Assembly: GCF_030816725.1 (NCBI RefSeq)
Contig: NZ_JAUSYG010000001.1
Span: 3,100,001-3,164,000, forward strand
DNA from: Pseudarthrobacter defluvii
GTDB lineage: Bacteria > Actinomycetota > Actinomycetes > Actinomycetales > Micrococcaceae
Reading direction: 5' to 3'
DNA: 64,000 nt
A program made the translations under genes and the position numbers. Shown one piece after another: positions 1 to 8,378 of this stretch (position 1 is the stretch's first letter; every line of letters starts with the position of its first letter). The notes under the pieces were generated by a model. It was not told the origin of the DNA. It saw only the letters and a program-made list of their open reading frames with translations, and made no database searches.

Positions 1-891
1 GTGCTGCCGGGAAGCCAAAGCGGCCTCAGTTCCATCTTCCGTGCGCTGGTGGGTGCCGGGCAGCCGCTGCTGATCGAATCACCGTCCTACTGGGGAGCCC
101 TCCTGGCCGCCGCCCAAACCGGGGTGCGCCTGGTCCCGGTGCCCGCCGGACCGGAGGGGCCGGACCCGGCGGACGTGGACCGCGCCTTCGCCGAGACCGG
201 GGCGCGCGCGTTTTACGTGCAGCCCAACTATTCGAATCCGGCCGGGACGCAGTGGGGGCCCGGCCGGGGCGACGAAATCCTGGACGTGGCCCGCCGGCAT
301 GGCGCGTTCCTTGTGGAGGACGACTGGGCGCACGACTTCGGCATCACCTCTGACCCCATGCCGCTGTCCGCCAGGGATGACTCCGGCCACGTGGTCTACA
401 TCAGGTCCCTGACCAAGAGTGTGTCCACCGCCATCCGCGTTGCCGCCGTGATCGCGCGCGGACCGGCGCGGGAACGCATTCTGGGCCACCGGGCCGCCGA
501 GTCGATGTACGTGAGCGGACTTCTGCAGGCCGCGGCTTTGGATGTGGTGACCCAACCCGGCTGGCAAACACACCTCCGCAACCTCCGCCGGCAACTCCAA
601 TCACGACGGGACCTGCTGGCCACCAGCGTTCGCGAGCACGTGCCGCAGGCGCACATCGACAACCTGCCCAAGGGCGGGCTGAACCTGTGGCTGCGCCTCC
701 CGGACAGCACAGACCTTCCGCGGCTGGTGCGGGACTGTGAGGATGCCGGCGTGATCATTGCCGCTGGCACGGAGTGGTTCCCGGCCGAACCCGCAGGCGC
801 CTTCATCCGGCTCAACTATTCGGGCCCGAACCCGGGCGCCTACCCCGAAGGGGCCAGGATCATCGGCGAGGCATTGGCACAAAACATTTAG
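1..891 (+). CDS. MocR/PdxR-type PLP-dependent regulator, C-terminal part (5' truncated)
   Basis: The frame is open from the first base and ends at TAG 889-891, so the true start lies upstream of the window. What is visible is a fold-type I aminotransferase domain: a substrate-site stretch near residue 4 (GSQSGL), the SPSYWG segment, a YVQPNYSNPAG segment like the Asn/Pro motif of class I aminotransferases, EDDW for the cofactor-ring aspartate, and SLTKS as the probable Schiff-base lysine. In MocR proteins this domain follows a GntR winged helix, which would be outside the window. A stand-alone aminotransferase is the alternative. The GTG at base 1 is coincidental. Confidence 0.75.
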   Translation: MLPGSQSGLSSIFRALVGAGQPLLIESPSYWGALLAAAQTGVRLVPVPAGPEGPDPADVDRAFAETGARAFYVQPNYSNPAGTQWGPGRGDEILDVARRHGAFLVEDDWAHDFGITSDPMPLSARDDSGHVVYIRSLTKSVSTAIRVAAVIARGPARERILGHRAAESMYVSGLLQAAALDVVTQPGWQTHLRNLRRQLQSRRDLLATSVREHVPQAHIDNLPKGGLNLWLRLPDSTDLPRLVRDCEDAGVIIAAGTEWFPAEPAGAFIRLNYSGPNPGAYPEGARIIGEALAQNI

Positions 892-1053
892 CCGGCCGCC
901 TCCGCGGAAGGTGCACCTTTGGGGGAAGGGACTACTGTTTTAGTAAAGGGATCCGGGGAAATCCACGCCACACTCTTCCTGCCCTATGGCAAGCCCCGGA
1001 CTTTCTGGGGTACGGGGGATGAAGGGTGGCCGGCAGCTGATCAGGAGGAAACG

Positions 1054-1791
1054 GTGAACGACGAACTGACAAAGCCAGGAACCGACGTCCTGATGGATAT
1101 GCTCCTGGACAGCCCTGACCTGACTGTCTTCCTGCAGCGCCTGGCGCAGATCTCGGATGCCGAACTCAGCCGGGAAGCGGGCGAGGGCCACTGCAGCGTG
1201 ACCGTGTGGAGGAAGCGCCGGCCCTTCACCATTGCCAGCAGCGGACCCGAGGCAGCGGCCATGGACGAGTTACAGTACGCCTCCAACCAGGGCCCGTGCA
1301 TGGAAGTGGCCAAGACCGGCCGTCCTGTCGAGGTGCTGGACTTCCGGACTGAAACCAGGTGGCCCAGGTATGTCGCCGCAATGGCTGAAAGTCCCATGCG
1401 TTCCGTTCTGGCTGTCCCCATCGCGCTCCATACGCCGGACGCATCTGCAGCGCTCAACTGCTACAGCCCACACCCCCGCCATGTTCCCGTCCAGATCAGG
1501 GACATGTTGCTGGATTTCACGGAGATGGCGGCGCGTGCCCTTAGCCTAAGCGTGAAACACCAGACGCAGATTGACCTCGCGGCCGACCTGGCAGCCGCGA
1601 TGCAGTCCCGAACGGCCATCGACCTCGCAGCCGGCGTGATCATGGCGCAGACCAACTGCAGCCAGCAGGAGGCGGTGGACATCATGATCACGGCGTCGAG
1701 CAATCGCAACGAAAAGCTCAGGGACGTGGCGCTCTCCGTGCTCGCCCGGTTTGACGGCAGCACCCCCACCACCCATTTCGACTCGCTCTAG
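1054..1791 (+). CDS. GAF-ANTAR domain protein
   Basis: A 245-residue protein with an N-terminal GAF domain (roughly residues 20-170) and a C-terminal ANTAR domain (about 180-240), including the AAGVIMAQ and EAVDIM segments typical of ANTAR. ANTAR domains bind paired-hairpin RNA and act as antiterminators; GAF supplies the sensory input. The GTG start at 1054 is chosen because AGGAGG lies just upstream; the frame is open further upstream, but without a ribosome site. It sits 5' of a second GAF-ANTAR gene on the same strand. The ligand is not predictable. Confidence 0.85.
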   Translation: MNDELTKPGTDVLMDMLLDSPDLTVFLQRLAQISDAELSREAGEGHCSVTVWRKRRPFTIASSGPEAAAMDELQYASNQGPCMEVAKTGRPVEVLDFRTETRWPRYVAAMAESPMRSVLAVPIALHTPDASAALNCYSPHPRHVPVQIRDMLLDFTEMAARALSLSVKHQTQIDLAADLAAAMQSRTAIDLAAGVIMAQTNCSQQEAVDIMITASSNRNEKLRDVALSVLARFDGSTPTTHFDSL

Positions 1792-1857
1792 CCCTTTGGG
1801 GAACGAGCGGCAACAGAATCCAGCAGCCCCGCTACCGGGCATGAAAAGGTGACGATC

Positions 1858-2574
1858 ATGGACAATTCCCAACCGCTCGCGAATGAGCTGGCCAGGCTGA
1901 TGGGACAGGCGTCCAGCGGCTTCCTCACAGAGGAGAATGCGTCCAAAGCCGTGCAGTCCCTGGCCTACGTCCTGCGCGACTCCATCCCGCACTCGGCAGG
2001 AGCGGGCGCCTCCATCATCAACGCGCGCGGCCGCCGGGAGAGCGCCGGCGCCACGGATCCCGTGGTGCTCCGGGCGGACAAGCTGCAGTACGAGCTGGGC
2101 CAGGGACCGTGCCTCAGTGCCTGGGCCGAACAGCGGGCCATCATCATCCAGGACACAACGCAGGAAACCCGCTGGCCCCGGTGGACGGAAGCTATCGCCG
2201 ACCTGCCGCTGCGGTCGGTCCTCAGCGCTCCGCTGACCACCGAGGGAAGGCGAATCGGGGCAATCAAGGTGTATTCACCCGAACCCCTGGTGTTCGACGA
2301 CCATTCAGTCTTCCTGATCGAACGGCTGGCCAGCCCGGCCGCAGCCTTGCTGGGCAACGCCCGCGACCGTGAGGCAACCAAGCGGCTCAACTCCCAGCTG
2401 GTGGAGGCATTGACCAGCAGGGACATGATTTCCCGTGCCGAGGGAGTCTTGGCCGAAAGATTGCACATCAAGCCGCGCGAGGCGCTGGATGTGATGCTTG
2501 CCGCCTCCCGCAAAGAGGGAAAACCACTGCAGGAGGTAGCAAGTGAAATTGTTGATGGCCCGGTCGGCGAATAG
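1858..2574 (+). CDS. GAF-ANTAR domain protein (second copy)
   Basis: A 238-residue paralogue of the preceding gene: GAF domain about residues 20-160 (RADKLQYELGQGPCL, TRWPRW and PLRSVLSAPL segments shared with its neighbour) and ANTAR about 175-235 (RAEGVLAERL, REALDVML). ATG 1858 is preferred over GTG 1849 because AAAGGTG ends 7 bases before it. About 66 bases separate it from the first copy and the next gene follows within 10 bases, so the three genes are probably one transcript. Likely an RNA-binding antiterminator; target unknown. Confidence 0.85.
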   Translation: MDNSQPLANELARLMGQASSGFLTEENASKAVQSLAYVLRDSIPHSAGAGASIINARGRRESAGATDPVVLRADKLQYELGQGPCLSAWAEQRAIIIQDTTQETRWPRWTEAIADLPLRSVLSAPLTTEGRRIGAIKVYSPEPLVFDDHSVFLIERLASPAAALLGNARDREATKRLNSQLVEALTSRDMISRAEGVLAERLHIKPREALDVMLAASRKEGKPLQEVASEIVDGPVGE

Positions 2575-2583
2575 GAGCCCCCT

Positions 2584-2961
2584 GTGGACGAATTCGCGAA
2601 ACCCCTGGACCAGGCGCAAGCGACCCGACAGGCCATGGAGGAGGCCGGAATAACCCTCAGCGCCGTCTGGATGCGCTACTTCAGCTTCACCGGTGCCGCC
2701 GGAGAGTACGAAGTGGATGCCTACTTGAACGGTTCCCTGGAACTGCCGGTCCATGAACGGGACCTCCTGGCGCATGCAGTCAACGAACTCATCAAGGAGC
2801 TTCCGCCGCCGCGGATGGCTCCCTACAGCCAGAACGGGAAGAAACACGGGCACAGCCTTGATCCCACCCAGGACGGGACGCACGACGGGAAGATATCCCA
2901 GAACGGCAGGAAATCCCGGGACGCGGCAAATGACGGGAAGAGGCCCCCGGACGGCAAGTGA
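2584..2961 (+). CDS. Hypothetical protein with repetitive hydrophilic tail
   Basis: 125 residues from a GTG start, 9 bases behind the second GAF-ANTAR gene and so probably co-transcribed. The first 75 residues look like a small globular helical/beta domain. The last 45 residues are low-complexity and charged, with irregular repeats of DG(K/T) and NG(K/R) units. No family recognised. Its fixed place behind two ANTAR genes hints at a linked role, but this is inference only. Confidence 0.6.
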   Translation: MDEFAKPLDQAQATRQAMEEAGITLSAVWMRYFSFTGAAGEYEVDAYLNGSLELPVHERDLLAHAVNELIKELPPPRMAPYSQNGKKHGHSLDPTQDGTHDGKISQNGRKSRDAANDGKRPPDGK

Positions 2962-3084
2962 CGCAGCGGTTACCAGGGTTGTCCGAGGAGTAAATCAAGA
3001 TTTGCGCTTAAACCGTTCTGCCCCTGCGGGCGGCGCTACGCTGACCGTGCATCCGCATCCAGCACACGCCCTTGGGGGACAACC

Positions 3085-3858
3085 ATGCCCGGCTTCCACA
3101 ACTTTCCGCTGCCGCATCTCCGTCGTCAGCAAAACCCACACACGGCAGCAGCGAACCGCCATGAACGCTCAACCAAAGCGCTCGTCACTGGGGCCGCGGC
3201 CGCCGTCGTGCTTCTCCTGGCTGGCTGCGGCGCACCCCAAGCATCGCTGACTGCCGCCGCGGGACCCGCCAGCGACGCTGCCTCTGCAGCTCCCGCTGCA
3301 CCGAGGACCACCAGCACCCCTGTTGCCGATACACCGTGCACGACCGTCAACGCGCAGCAGGTGTCCGCGGGAGTCAGCTACGTGTGCACCAAAGACGAGT
3401 CCGGCAGGCTGGTGTGGCTTGAAGCCGCCCAGTCCAAGCGCGTCAGCGACAAGATCGCAGCCGCGGAGGCAGCAAAGGCGGCGGCAGACAAGGCAGCAGC
3501 GGATAAGGCCGCGGCGGACAAAGCGGCCGCCGACAAGGCCGCGGCAGACAAAGCCGCAGCCGACGCCGCAGCCGCACACCAGGCCGCCGAGGCCAGGGCG
3601 GCCCAGGACGCGGCGGCAAAGGCAGCAGCGGAGGCGGCGGCGAAGGCCGCGGCCCCTCCGGCTCCCGTGGCACCTGCCGTTCCGGGGACCAACCCGGGCT
3701 GCGACCCGAACTATTCAGGCTGCGTCCCGGTCGCCTCCGACGTGGACTGCGCGGGCGGAAGCGGCAACGGGCCGGCCTACGTCCGCGGCCCGGTCCAGGT
3801 CATGGGCCGGGATATCTACGGGCTGGACAGGGACCACGACGGCGTGGGCTGCGAATAG
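3085..3858 (+). CDS. Excalibur-domain lipoprotein with Ala/Lys/Asp coiled coil
   Basis: A 257-residue putative exported lipoprotein. After a 30-residue lead, a hydrophobic segment ends in the lipobox LLAGC (Cys near residue 48). Residues about 125-190 form an Ala-rich heptad-like stretch built from AAADK repeats; at DNA level this is an imperfect 15-bp tandem repeat. The extreme C terminus is an Excalibur calcium-binding motif, DRDHDGVGCE, with a paired cysteine region (NPGCDPNYSGCVP) before it. ATG 3085 follows GGGGGA by 6 bases. Likely surface-anchored with the coiled coil as a stalk; function otherwise unknown. Confidence 0.8.
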   Translation: MPGFHNFPLPHLRRQQNPHTAAANRHERSTKALVTGAAAAVVLLLAGCGAPQASLTAAAGPASDAASAAPAAPRTTSTPVADTPCTTVNAQQVSAGVSYVCTKDESGRLVWLEAAQSKRVSDKIAAAEAAKAAADKAAADKAAADKAAADKAAADKAAADAAAAHQAAEARAAQDAAAKAAAEAAAKAAAPPAPVAPAVPGTNPGCDPNYSGCVPVASDVDCAGGSGNGPAYVRGPVQVMGRDIYGLDRDHDGVGCE

Positions 3859-3878
3859 GTCCGCTGCGAACGGTAGGA

Positions 3879-4703
3879 CTACACGAACGCCTTGACCAGT
3901 TCTTCGCTCTTCTCCCACAGCCCGCGCGCCAGTACGGCGTCGTACGCCTGCGGGTTGGCCTTGGCCAGGGCGCGCTTGGCGTAGTAGGCCCCGGAGATCC
4001 AGTCCGTGCCGGCGGTGCCGTCGATGAGCCAGAGCATGGTGTCGGCACCTTGGTCCGGGCTGAGCATAAAGCGGTTCAGCAGGGTGGTGTAGGCGTGCCG
4101 GAACGGGCTTGAAGACTCCGCCGCGAAGTTGGTGCGGACCACCCCCGGGTGGAATGCCGCCGTCGTGATCCCCTGGTCGTGGAACCGGCGGTGCAGCTCG
4201 GAGGTGAACAGGATGTTGGCCAGCTTGCCTGTGCCGTAGGCGCGGTTGGTGCTGTACCCGTGTTCGGCGGTGAGGTCGAAGAGGTCCAGCTTGCCGAAGT
4301 TGTTCGCCGCGCTGGAGGTGTTGATGACCTTGGCGTTGCCGGCGGTGAGAGTGTCCATGAGGAGGGTGGTGAGCAGGAACGGCGCCAGGTGGTTGACCTG
4401 GAAGGTGGATTCGTTGCCGTCAACGGTGAGCGTCCGCTTGCCCATGATGCCGCCGGCGTTGTTGGCCAGGACATCGATGCGCGGGTAGTTGGCCTTCAGT
4501 TTCGCGGCGAGGTCGCGGACCTGTGCCAGGTCGGCGAAGTCGGCCAGATAGTGGTCCGCGCCGATGTCCCCGGCCAGGGCGCTGGTCTTTTCGGCGGAAC
4601 GGCCGACGACCACCACCTGCTCCCCTGCCTTGGCCAGCGTCCGTGCGGCTGCCGCTCCGATGCCGTCGCTGGCGCCGGTGATCACGATGGTGCGAGGAGT
4701 CAA
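3879..4703 (-). CDS. SDR-family oxidoreductase
   Basis: A 274-residue short-chain dehydrogenase/reductase, related to retinol-dehydrogenase-like SDRs. It has the dinucleotide-binding TGASDGIG motif near the N terminus, NNAGG, the catalytic Ser in the INTSS segment, and the active-site pair in YGTGK. TTG 4703 is taken as the start because AAAGGA lies 6 bases upstream and the Rossmann motif then begins at residue 7; an in-frame ATG at 4757 would add 18 residues of unlikely sequence. Substrate unknown. Convergent with the Excalibur gene, ending 20 bases from it. Confidence 0.85.
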   Translation of the reverse strand: MTPRTIVITGASDGIGAAAARTLAKAGEQVVVVGRSAEKTSALAGDIGADHYLADFADLAQVRDLAAKLKANYPRIDVLANNAGGIMGKRTLTVDGNESTFQVNHLAPFLLTTLLMDTLTAGNAKVINTSSAANNFGKLDLFDLTAEHGYSTNRAYGTGKLANILFTSELHRRFHDQGITTAAFHPGVVRTNFAAESSSPFRHAYTTLLNRFMLSPDQGADTMLWLIDGTAGTDWISGAYYAKRALAKANPQAYDAVLARGLWEKSEELVKAFV

Positions 4704-4762
4704 GGGGTGTCCTTTGGTTCGGCGGGCGGCGCACCGGCGTGGCGCACCAAGTGGCATAACGA

Positions 4763-4800
4763 CGGCGGGGCGGCCGGTGTTCCCACCAGCCGCCCCGCCG
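4763..4800 (-). terminator. GC-rich hairpin downstream of gntP
   Basis: Perfect 12-bp inverted repeat, CGGCGGGGCGGC (4763-4774) and GCCGCCCCGCCG (4789-4800), 20 bases past the gntP stop. The minus-strand sequence after it (TCGTTATG) is only weakly T-rich, so termination is likely but not certain. Confidence 0.5.
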
Positions 4801-4819
4801 CCGCACTGCTTTGGAGGGG

Positions 4820-6223
4820 TCAGCCCACCGCGCCGGCCACCAGGAAGATGACTGCGGCGATGGCGAAGCCCATCACGCCGATCAGGGTTTCCATCACGGT
4901 CCAGGTTTTCAGGGTGGTCTTGACGTCCATGCCGAAGAAGCGGCCCACCAGCCAGAAGCCGGAGTCGTTGACGTGCGACACCACCACGGAGCCGGCAGCC
5001 ACGGCGATGACCATGGCGGCAATCTGCATGCCGTTGAGCCCGCCCGCCGCCACGGCGGGGGCGATCAGGCCGGCGGTGGTGGTCAGGGCAACCGTCGCCG
5101 AGCCCTGCGCGATGCGGAGGATGGCGGAGATCAGGAAGCCTGCCAGGATCAGCGGAATGCCAACGTTGCCCAGGACGTCGGCCAGTGCCTTGCCGATGCC
5201 GGAGGTCCGCAGGACGCCGCCGAACATGCCGCCGGCGCCGGTGATCAGGATGACGGAGCAGACCGGGCCAAGGGAGGACTCGAGCAGACGCTCCATGGCT
5301 GCACCGTCGCGGCCGCGGCGGGTGCCCAGCACGAACAGTGCCACCAGCACAGCGATCAGCAGCGCCACGGGCGTCTCACCAATGGTCCGCAGGACCTGGA
5401 ACCACTGTTCCTTCTTGACGGACTCGTCCAGCACGCCGGAAGAAGCGAGGGTGTTCAGGCCGGTGTTGAGGAAGATCAGCACCAGCGGCAGGAGCAGCAG
5501 GCCGATGATGGTGCGGAACCTCGGCGGGTGGGCCTCGGCTTCTGCACTCGCGTGGCCCAGGATCTCGGGGACGGGAAGAACCAGTTTCCTGCCCGTGTAC
5601 AGGCCGTAGAGGTAGGCGGTGACGTACCAGGTGGGGATGGCGGTGATGAGGCCGGCGATCAGCACCAGGCCGATGTTGGCGTCGAAGAAGGCCGCGGCGG
5701 ACACCGGGCCCGGGTGCGGCGGCAGGAAAATGTGCATCACCGAGAAGGCGCCGGCGGCGGGAAGGCCGTAGCGGAGCACTCCCCCGCCCAGGCGGTGGGC
5801 AACAGCGAAGACCACCGGAAGCATGACCACCAGGCCGGCGTCGAAGAAGATGGGGAAGCCGAAGATCAGCGAGGCCAGGCCCAGTGCGAACGGGGCGCGC
5901 TTTTCACCGAACACGCCGATCAGGTAGTCCGCCAGGACCTTTGCCCCGCCGCTGGTTTCCACGATCCTGCCCAGCATCGCGCCCAGGCCCACCAGCAGCG
6001 CCACCGTCCCCAGGGTGGTGCCGAAGCCGTCCACCAGGACCGGAACCACCTTGTTGGCGGGGATCCCGGTGGCGAAGGCCGTGGCCAGGCTGATGAGGAT
6101 CAGGGCGATCAGGGCGTGCATCCGCAGCCGGATGATCAGGAACAGCAGCACAAGAATCGCTGCCGCGGCGACGAGCAGCAGCGGACCTGCGCCCATCGTC
6201 TGGGTCCATCCTTCGATGGTCAT
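4820..6223 (-). CDS. gntP: Gluconate:H+ symporter, GntP family
   Basis: 467 residues with about a dozen hydrophobic membrane segments, matching the GntP permease family in length and composition. Recognisable segments include LVGLGAMLGRIVE near residue 85, a glycine-rich FLPPHPGPV loop and the SHVNDSGFW segment near the C terminus. It would import D-gluconate across the cytoplasmic membrane. ATG 6223 follows AAAGGAG. It lies 35 bases downstream of gntK in the same direction, forming a kinase-permease pair under the divergent GntR regulator. Confidence 0.9.
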   Translation of the reverse strand: MTIEGWTQTMGAGPLLLVAAAAILVLLFLIIRLRMHALIALILISLATAFATGIPANKVVPVLVDGFGTTLGTVALLVGLGAMLGRIVETSGGAKVLADYLIGVFGEKRAPFALGLASLIFGFPIFFDAGLVVMLPVVFAVAHRLGGGVLRYGLPAAGAFSVMHIFLPPHPGPVSAAAFFDANIGLVLIAGLITAIPTWYVTAYLYGLYTGRKLVLPVPEILGHASAEAEAHPPRFRTIIGLLLLPLVLIFLNTGLNTLASSGVLDESVKKEQWFQVLRTIGETPVALLIAVLVALFVLGTRRGRDGAAMERLLESSLGPVCSVILITGAGGMFGGVLRTSGIGKALADVLGNVGIPLILAGFLISAILRIAQGSATVALTTTAGLIAPAVAAGGLNGMQIAAMVIAVAAGSVVVSHVNDSGFWLVGRFFGMDVKTTLKTWTVMETLIGVMGFAIAAVIFLVAGAVG

Positions 6224-6258
6224 GGTTCTCCTTTGAAACAGGGTTGGGGACTATGGGG

Positions 6259-6804
6259 TCAGGACGCCTGGGGCGCCTGGCCGGTGGGGAGCTTGAGGGC
6301 GTTGACGACGGCGGCGACCAGCTCCTCGGGTGAGCGGGCGATGTCGAGGCGGAGACTGCCGGCGTCGCGCTCTTCCTGGGTGAGTGGCTCAAGAGTGGCC
6401 AGCTGGCTGGGCAGGAGGGTGGGTGGCATGAAATGCCCTTCCCGGCCCTGCATCCGCTGGCTGATCAGGTCCGCGCCGCCGTCGAGGTGGAGGAAGACAA
6501 CCCGGCCTCCGGCCTGGGACAGCAGGGCGCGGTAGCTGTGTTTGAGCGCCGAGCAGGTCAGGACCGTGCTCTTGCCGGCGGCGGCCTGGGCGGATATCCA
6601 GTCGCGGATTTCCTGCAGCCAGGGCCAGCGGTCCTCATCCTGGAGGGGAATGCCCTGCGTCATCTTGGCGATGTTTGCTTCGGGGTGGAATTCGTCCGCC
6701 TCGGCGCAGGCCCAGCCGAGTTGCCGGGAGAGCGCTGCTGCCAGGGTGGATTTGCCGGATCCGGCAACGCCCATGACCACAAGATGCGTGGCTGGATACT
6801 GCAT
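6259..6804 (-). CDS. gntK: Gluconokinase
   Basis: 181 residues, the usual size for thermoresistant-type gluconokinase. The P-loop GVAGSGKST sits at residues 13-21, followed by the family segments DEFHP and the LTCSALK stretch. It phosphorylates gluconate to 6-phosphogluconate for the pentose-phosphate or Entner-Doudoroff route. ATG 6804 is preceded by GGAGG with 6-base spacing. First gene of the gntK-gntP unit; divergent from the GntR regulator across a 191-base region. Confidence 0.92.
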   Translation of the reverse strand: MQYPATHLVVMGVAGSGKSTLAAALSRQLGWACAEADEFHPEANIAKMTQGIPLQDEDRWPWLQEIRDWISAQAAAGKSTVLTCSALKHSYRALLSQAGGRVVFLHLDGGADLISQRMQGREGHFMPPTLLPSQLATLEPLTQEERDAGSLRLDIARSPEELVAAVVNALKLPTGQAPQAS

Positions 6805-6880
6805 GTCATACCTCCGGAGAAGACGTCTTTGGCTTTGGAAGAAGCTCGCTGTCAGGCCGCTGCAAAACGGGCTATGCGAT

Positions 6881-6912
6881 AAGGTATCACCTTTTGGCGG
6901 TATAGATACTAT
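6881..6912. promoter_or_regulatory. Candidate GntR operators between gntK and its regulator
   Basis: AAGGTATCACCTT (6881-6893) is a perfect dyad with 3-base centre and fits the GGT-N3-ACC core of FadR/FCD-type operators. A second dyad, ATAGATACTAT, lies at 6902-6912. Both sit in the divergent gntK/regulator region. A minus-strand promoter TTGTGA-17 bases-TATACC overlaps the second dyad. Confidence 0.45.
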
Positions 6913-6995
6913 CTTTGCGTGTCACAAGTCATACCTTTGGTCTCCGCATGGGTATCCTTGGAGGGCGCAATGGCGCGGAAGCGAACGGGGAAAGA

Positions 6996-7730
6996 ATGTC
7001 GACGGCGACAATCCAGGACGGCGATGAAATGCACGACGGCGGGGCCTCCCCTGCCGCGCAGGGCCGGGTCATTGAGGCAGTAGGGGTGGCGATCGCCTCC
7101 GGAAACCTCGCCCCGGGCAGCCGGCTCACCCTCGAGGGCCTGCAGCGGGAGTACGGAATTTCCAGGACCGTTGCCCGCGACACCATGAAGGTCCTGGAAT
7201 CCATGAACCTGGTCTATTCGCGGCGGCGCGTGGGCATCGTGGTGCAGGAGCCGTCACTGTGGAACGTATTTGATCCGAAGCTGGTGCGGTGGCGCCTGGC
7301 CTCGGACCGCCGGGACCTGCAGTACGGCAGCCTGACCGAGCTGCGCATCGCCGTCGAACCCATTGCCGCTGCCGGCGCGGCCCGCCGGGCCAGCGCGGCC
7401 GAGCGTGCCCAGCTGGTATCCCTGGCGGCCGACCTCCGCAGGCTGGGCGAAGCCGGCGACCTGCAGGCCTTCCTGGCCGCCGACATCGCGTTCCATCAGC
7501 TGCTTCTGCGGAGCTGCGGCAACGAGATGTTCCGTGCACTCGAGGGAATGATCGCGGAGGTGCTGACCAGCCGCACCAAACAGGGCCTTATGCCGTTCAA
7601 GCCGAGGGGCGAAGCGCTTGAGGCGCACGAGGACGTGGCCACCGCTGTGGCTGGCGGGGACACTGCGGCGGCGGAACAGGCCATGCACCACATCCTCGAT
7701 GAGGTCCGTGAGGCGATGGGGCTGCGCTAG
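6996..7730 (+). CDS. GntR-family (FCD/FadR subfamily) regulator, probable gluconate repressor
   Basis: 244 residues: N-terminal winged helix (about residues 25-85, with LEGLQREYGISRTVARDTMK as recognition region) and a C-terminal all-helical FCD ligand domain (about 105-235), containing the metal-binding-type segment AADIAFHQLLL. ATG 6996 is chosen over the in-frame GTG 6915 because GGGGAAAG precedes it. Divergent from gntK-gntP, so the simplest reading is a gluconate-responsive repressor of that operon and of itself, acting at the dyads upstream. Confidence 0.85.
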   Translation: MSTATIQDGDEMHDGGASPAAQGRVIEAVGVAIASGNLAPGSRLTLEGLQREYGISRTVARDTMKVLESMNLVYSRRRVGIVVQEPSLWNVFDPKLVRWRLASDRRDLQYGSLTELRIAVEPIAAAGAARRASAAERAQLVSLAADLRRLGEAGDLQAFLAADIAFHQLLLRSCGNEMFRALEGMIAEVLTSRTKQGLMPFKPRGEALEAHEDVATAVAGGDTAAAEQAMHHILDEVREAMGLR

Positions 7731-7755
7731 CCGTTTGGGCAGCCCCCGCTGCGCC

Positions 7756-7844
7756 CCATAACCGGCCCTGCCCCGCTTGACCGGTGCTGCCCCGCATAAG
7801 CGTTGGTGCCCAACACCGGTTGTGAGGTCGAGGGCCGGTTATGG
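7756..7844. repeat. Nested palindromic element between the GntR gene and cspA
   Basis: Perfect 14-bp arms CCATAACCGGCCCT (7756-7769) and AGGGCCGGTTATGG (7831-7844) enclose further complementary pairs: CCGGTG (7781-7786) with CACCGG (7814-7819), and a central GTTGG-TGC-CCAAC hairpin (7802-7814). The whole can fold into one long stepped stem. It lies between two convergent genes, apart from the cspA terminator, and resembles a REP-type element more than a simple terminator. Confidence 0.6.
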
Positions 7845-7867
7845 AACTGGCGCAAGCGGGTTAACAA

Positions 7868-7904
7868 AAAGCAGGGCCTACCGATGAACGGCAAGCCCTG
7901 CTTT
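7868..7904 (-). terminator. Intrinsic terminator of cspA
   Basis: Perfect 10-bp stem AAAGCAGGGC / GCCCTGCTTT with a 17-base loop. Read on the minus strand, it follows the cspA stop by 32 bases and is succeeded by TTGTTAA, giving a T-rich tail. Confidence 0.75.
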
Positions 7905-7936
7905 AGAGAAACCTAACGGTTCCAGTCCCTAGGAAA

Positions 7937-8140
7937 TTAGAGAGCCTGGATGTTGGTGGCCTGGGGACCCTTGGGGCCCTGCTCGGTGTCGAAGGAAACC
8001 TTCTGGTTCTCTTCGAGGGAGCGGAAGCCGGAGGAGTTGATCGCGGAGTAGTGCGCGAAAACGTCCTGCGAGGAGTCGTCCGGGGAGATGAAGCCGAAGC
8101 CCTTTTCAGCGTTAAACCATTTGACGGTACCAGTAGCCAT
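7937..8140 (-). CDS. cspA: Cold-shock protein, CspA family
   Basis: 67 residues, the standard Csp length. A single OB-fold with RNP1 (KGFGFI, residues 15-20) and RNP2 (VFAHY, about 28-32) for binding single-stranded nucleic acid. ATG 8140 has AAGGA 8 bases upstream; the frame continues upstream but that part is leader. It has a structured leader of at least 60 bases and its own strong terminator, so it is monocistronic. Probably an abundant RNA chaperone. Confidence 0.95.
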   Translation of the reverse strand: MATGTVKWFNAEKGFGFISPDDSSQDVFAHYSAINSSGFRSLEENQKVSFDTEQGPKGPQATNIQAL

Positions 8141-8162
8141 TATTTTTGTCCTTCGTGAAGGT

Positions 8163-8192
8163 GGAGGGAAAGTCCCGACTTTCGGGCCCTCC
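8163..8192 (-). promoter_or_regulatory. Hairpin in the cspA 5' leader
   Basis: Minus-strand leader sequence folds as GGAGGG...CCCTCC enclosing CCGAA-type inner arms CCCGA/TCGGG with a 3-base loop. It lies 23-52 bases upstream of the cspA start. Structured leaders are usual for cold-shock genes; a regulatory role here is inferred. Confidence 0.45.
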
Positions 8193-8343
8193 GGCGTGGG
8201 GTGTTCAAAAACCGCTACTTCAGAAGAACACGGACTTTCGACCGTGCGTACTGCCTGAACTACCAACTGCATAAACACAACAACAGGTTCAACACTACAG
8301 GAGATTGCGCCCATACCTAATTGCGCGCCTGTTCACGCCCGTA

Positions 8344-8378
8344 TTACGCCTGCCCGTGGTCCTCCAGCGCCGCGCTGT
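8344..8378. repeat. 35-bp direct repeat, copy 1 (truncated 3' end of a PRC-barrel gene)
   Basis: Matches 9436-9470 at 33 of 35 positions; the two differences are adjacent. The sequence corresponds, on the minus strand, to the last eleven codons and stop of the PRC-barrel gene at 9436-9783. Here no gene body is attached. Copies 1 and 2 bracket the TM2 and PH-domain genes. Confidence 0.8.

Noticed and set aside
3475..3660. Tandem 15-bp repeats considered as a minisatellite or CRISPR-like array
   Set aside because: They encode the AAADK coiled coil of the Excalibur lipoprotein, with no spacers.
4811..6535. Long plus-strand frame across gntP
   Set aside because: Gly/Asp/Gln-rich shadow of the permease gene; no ribosome site.
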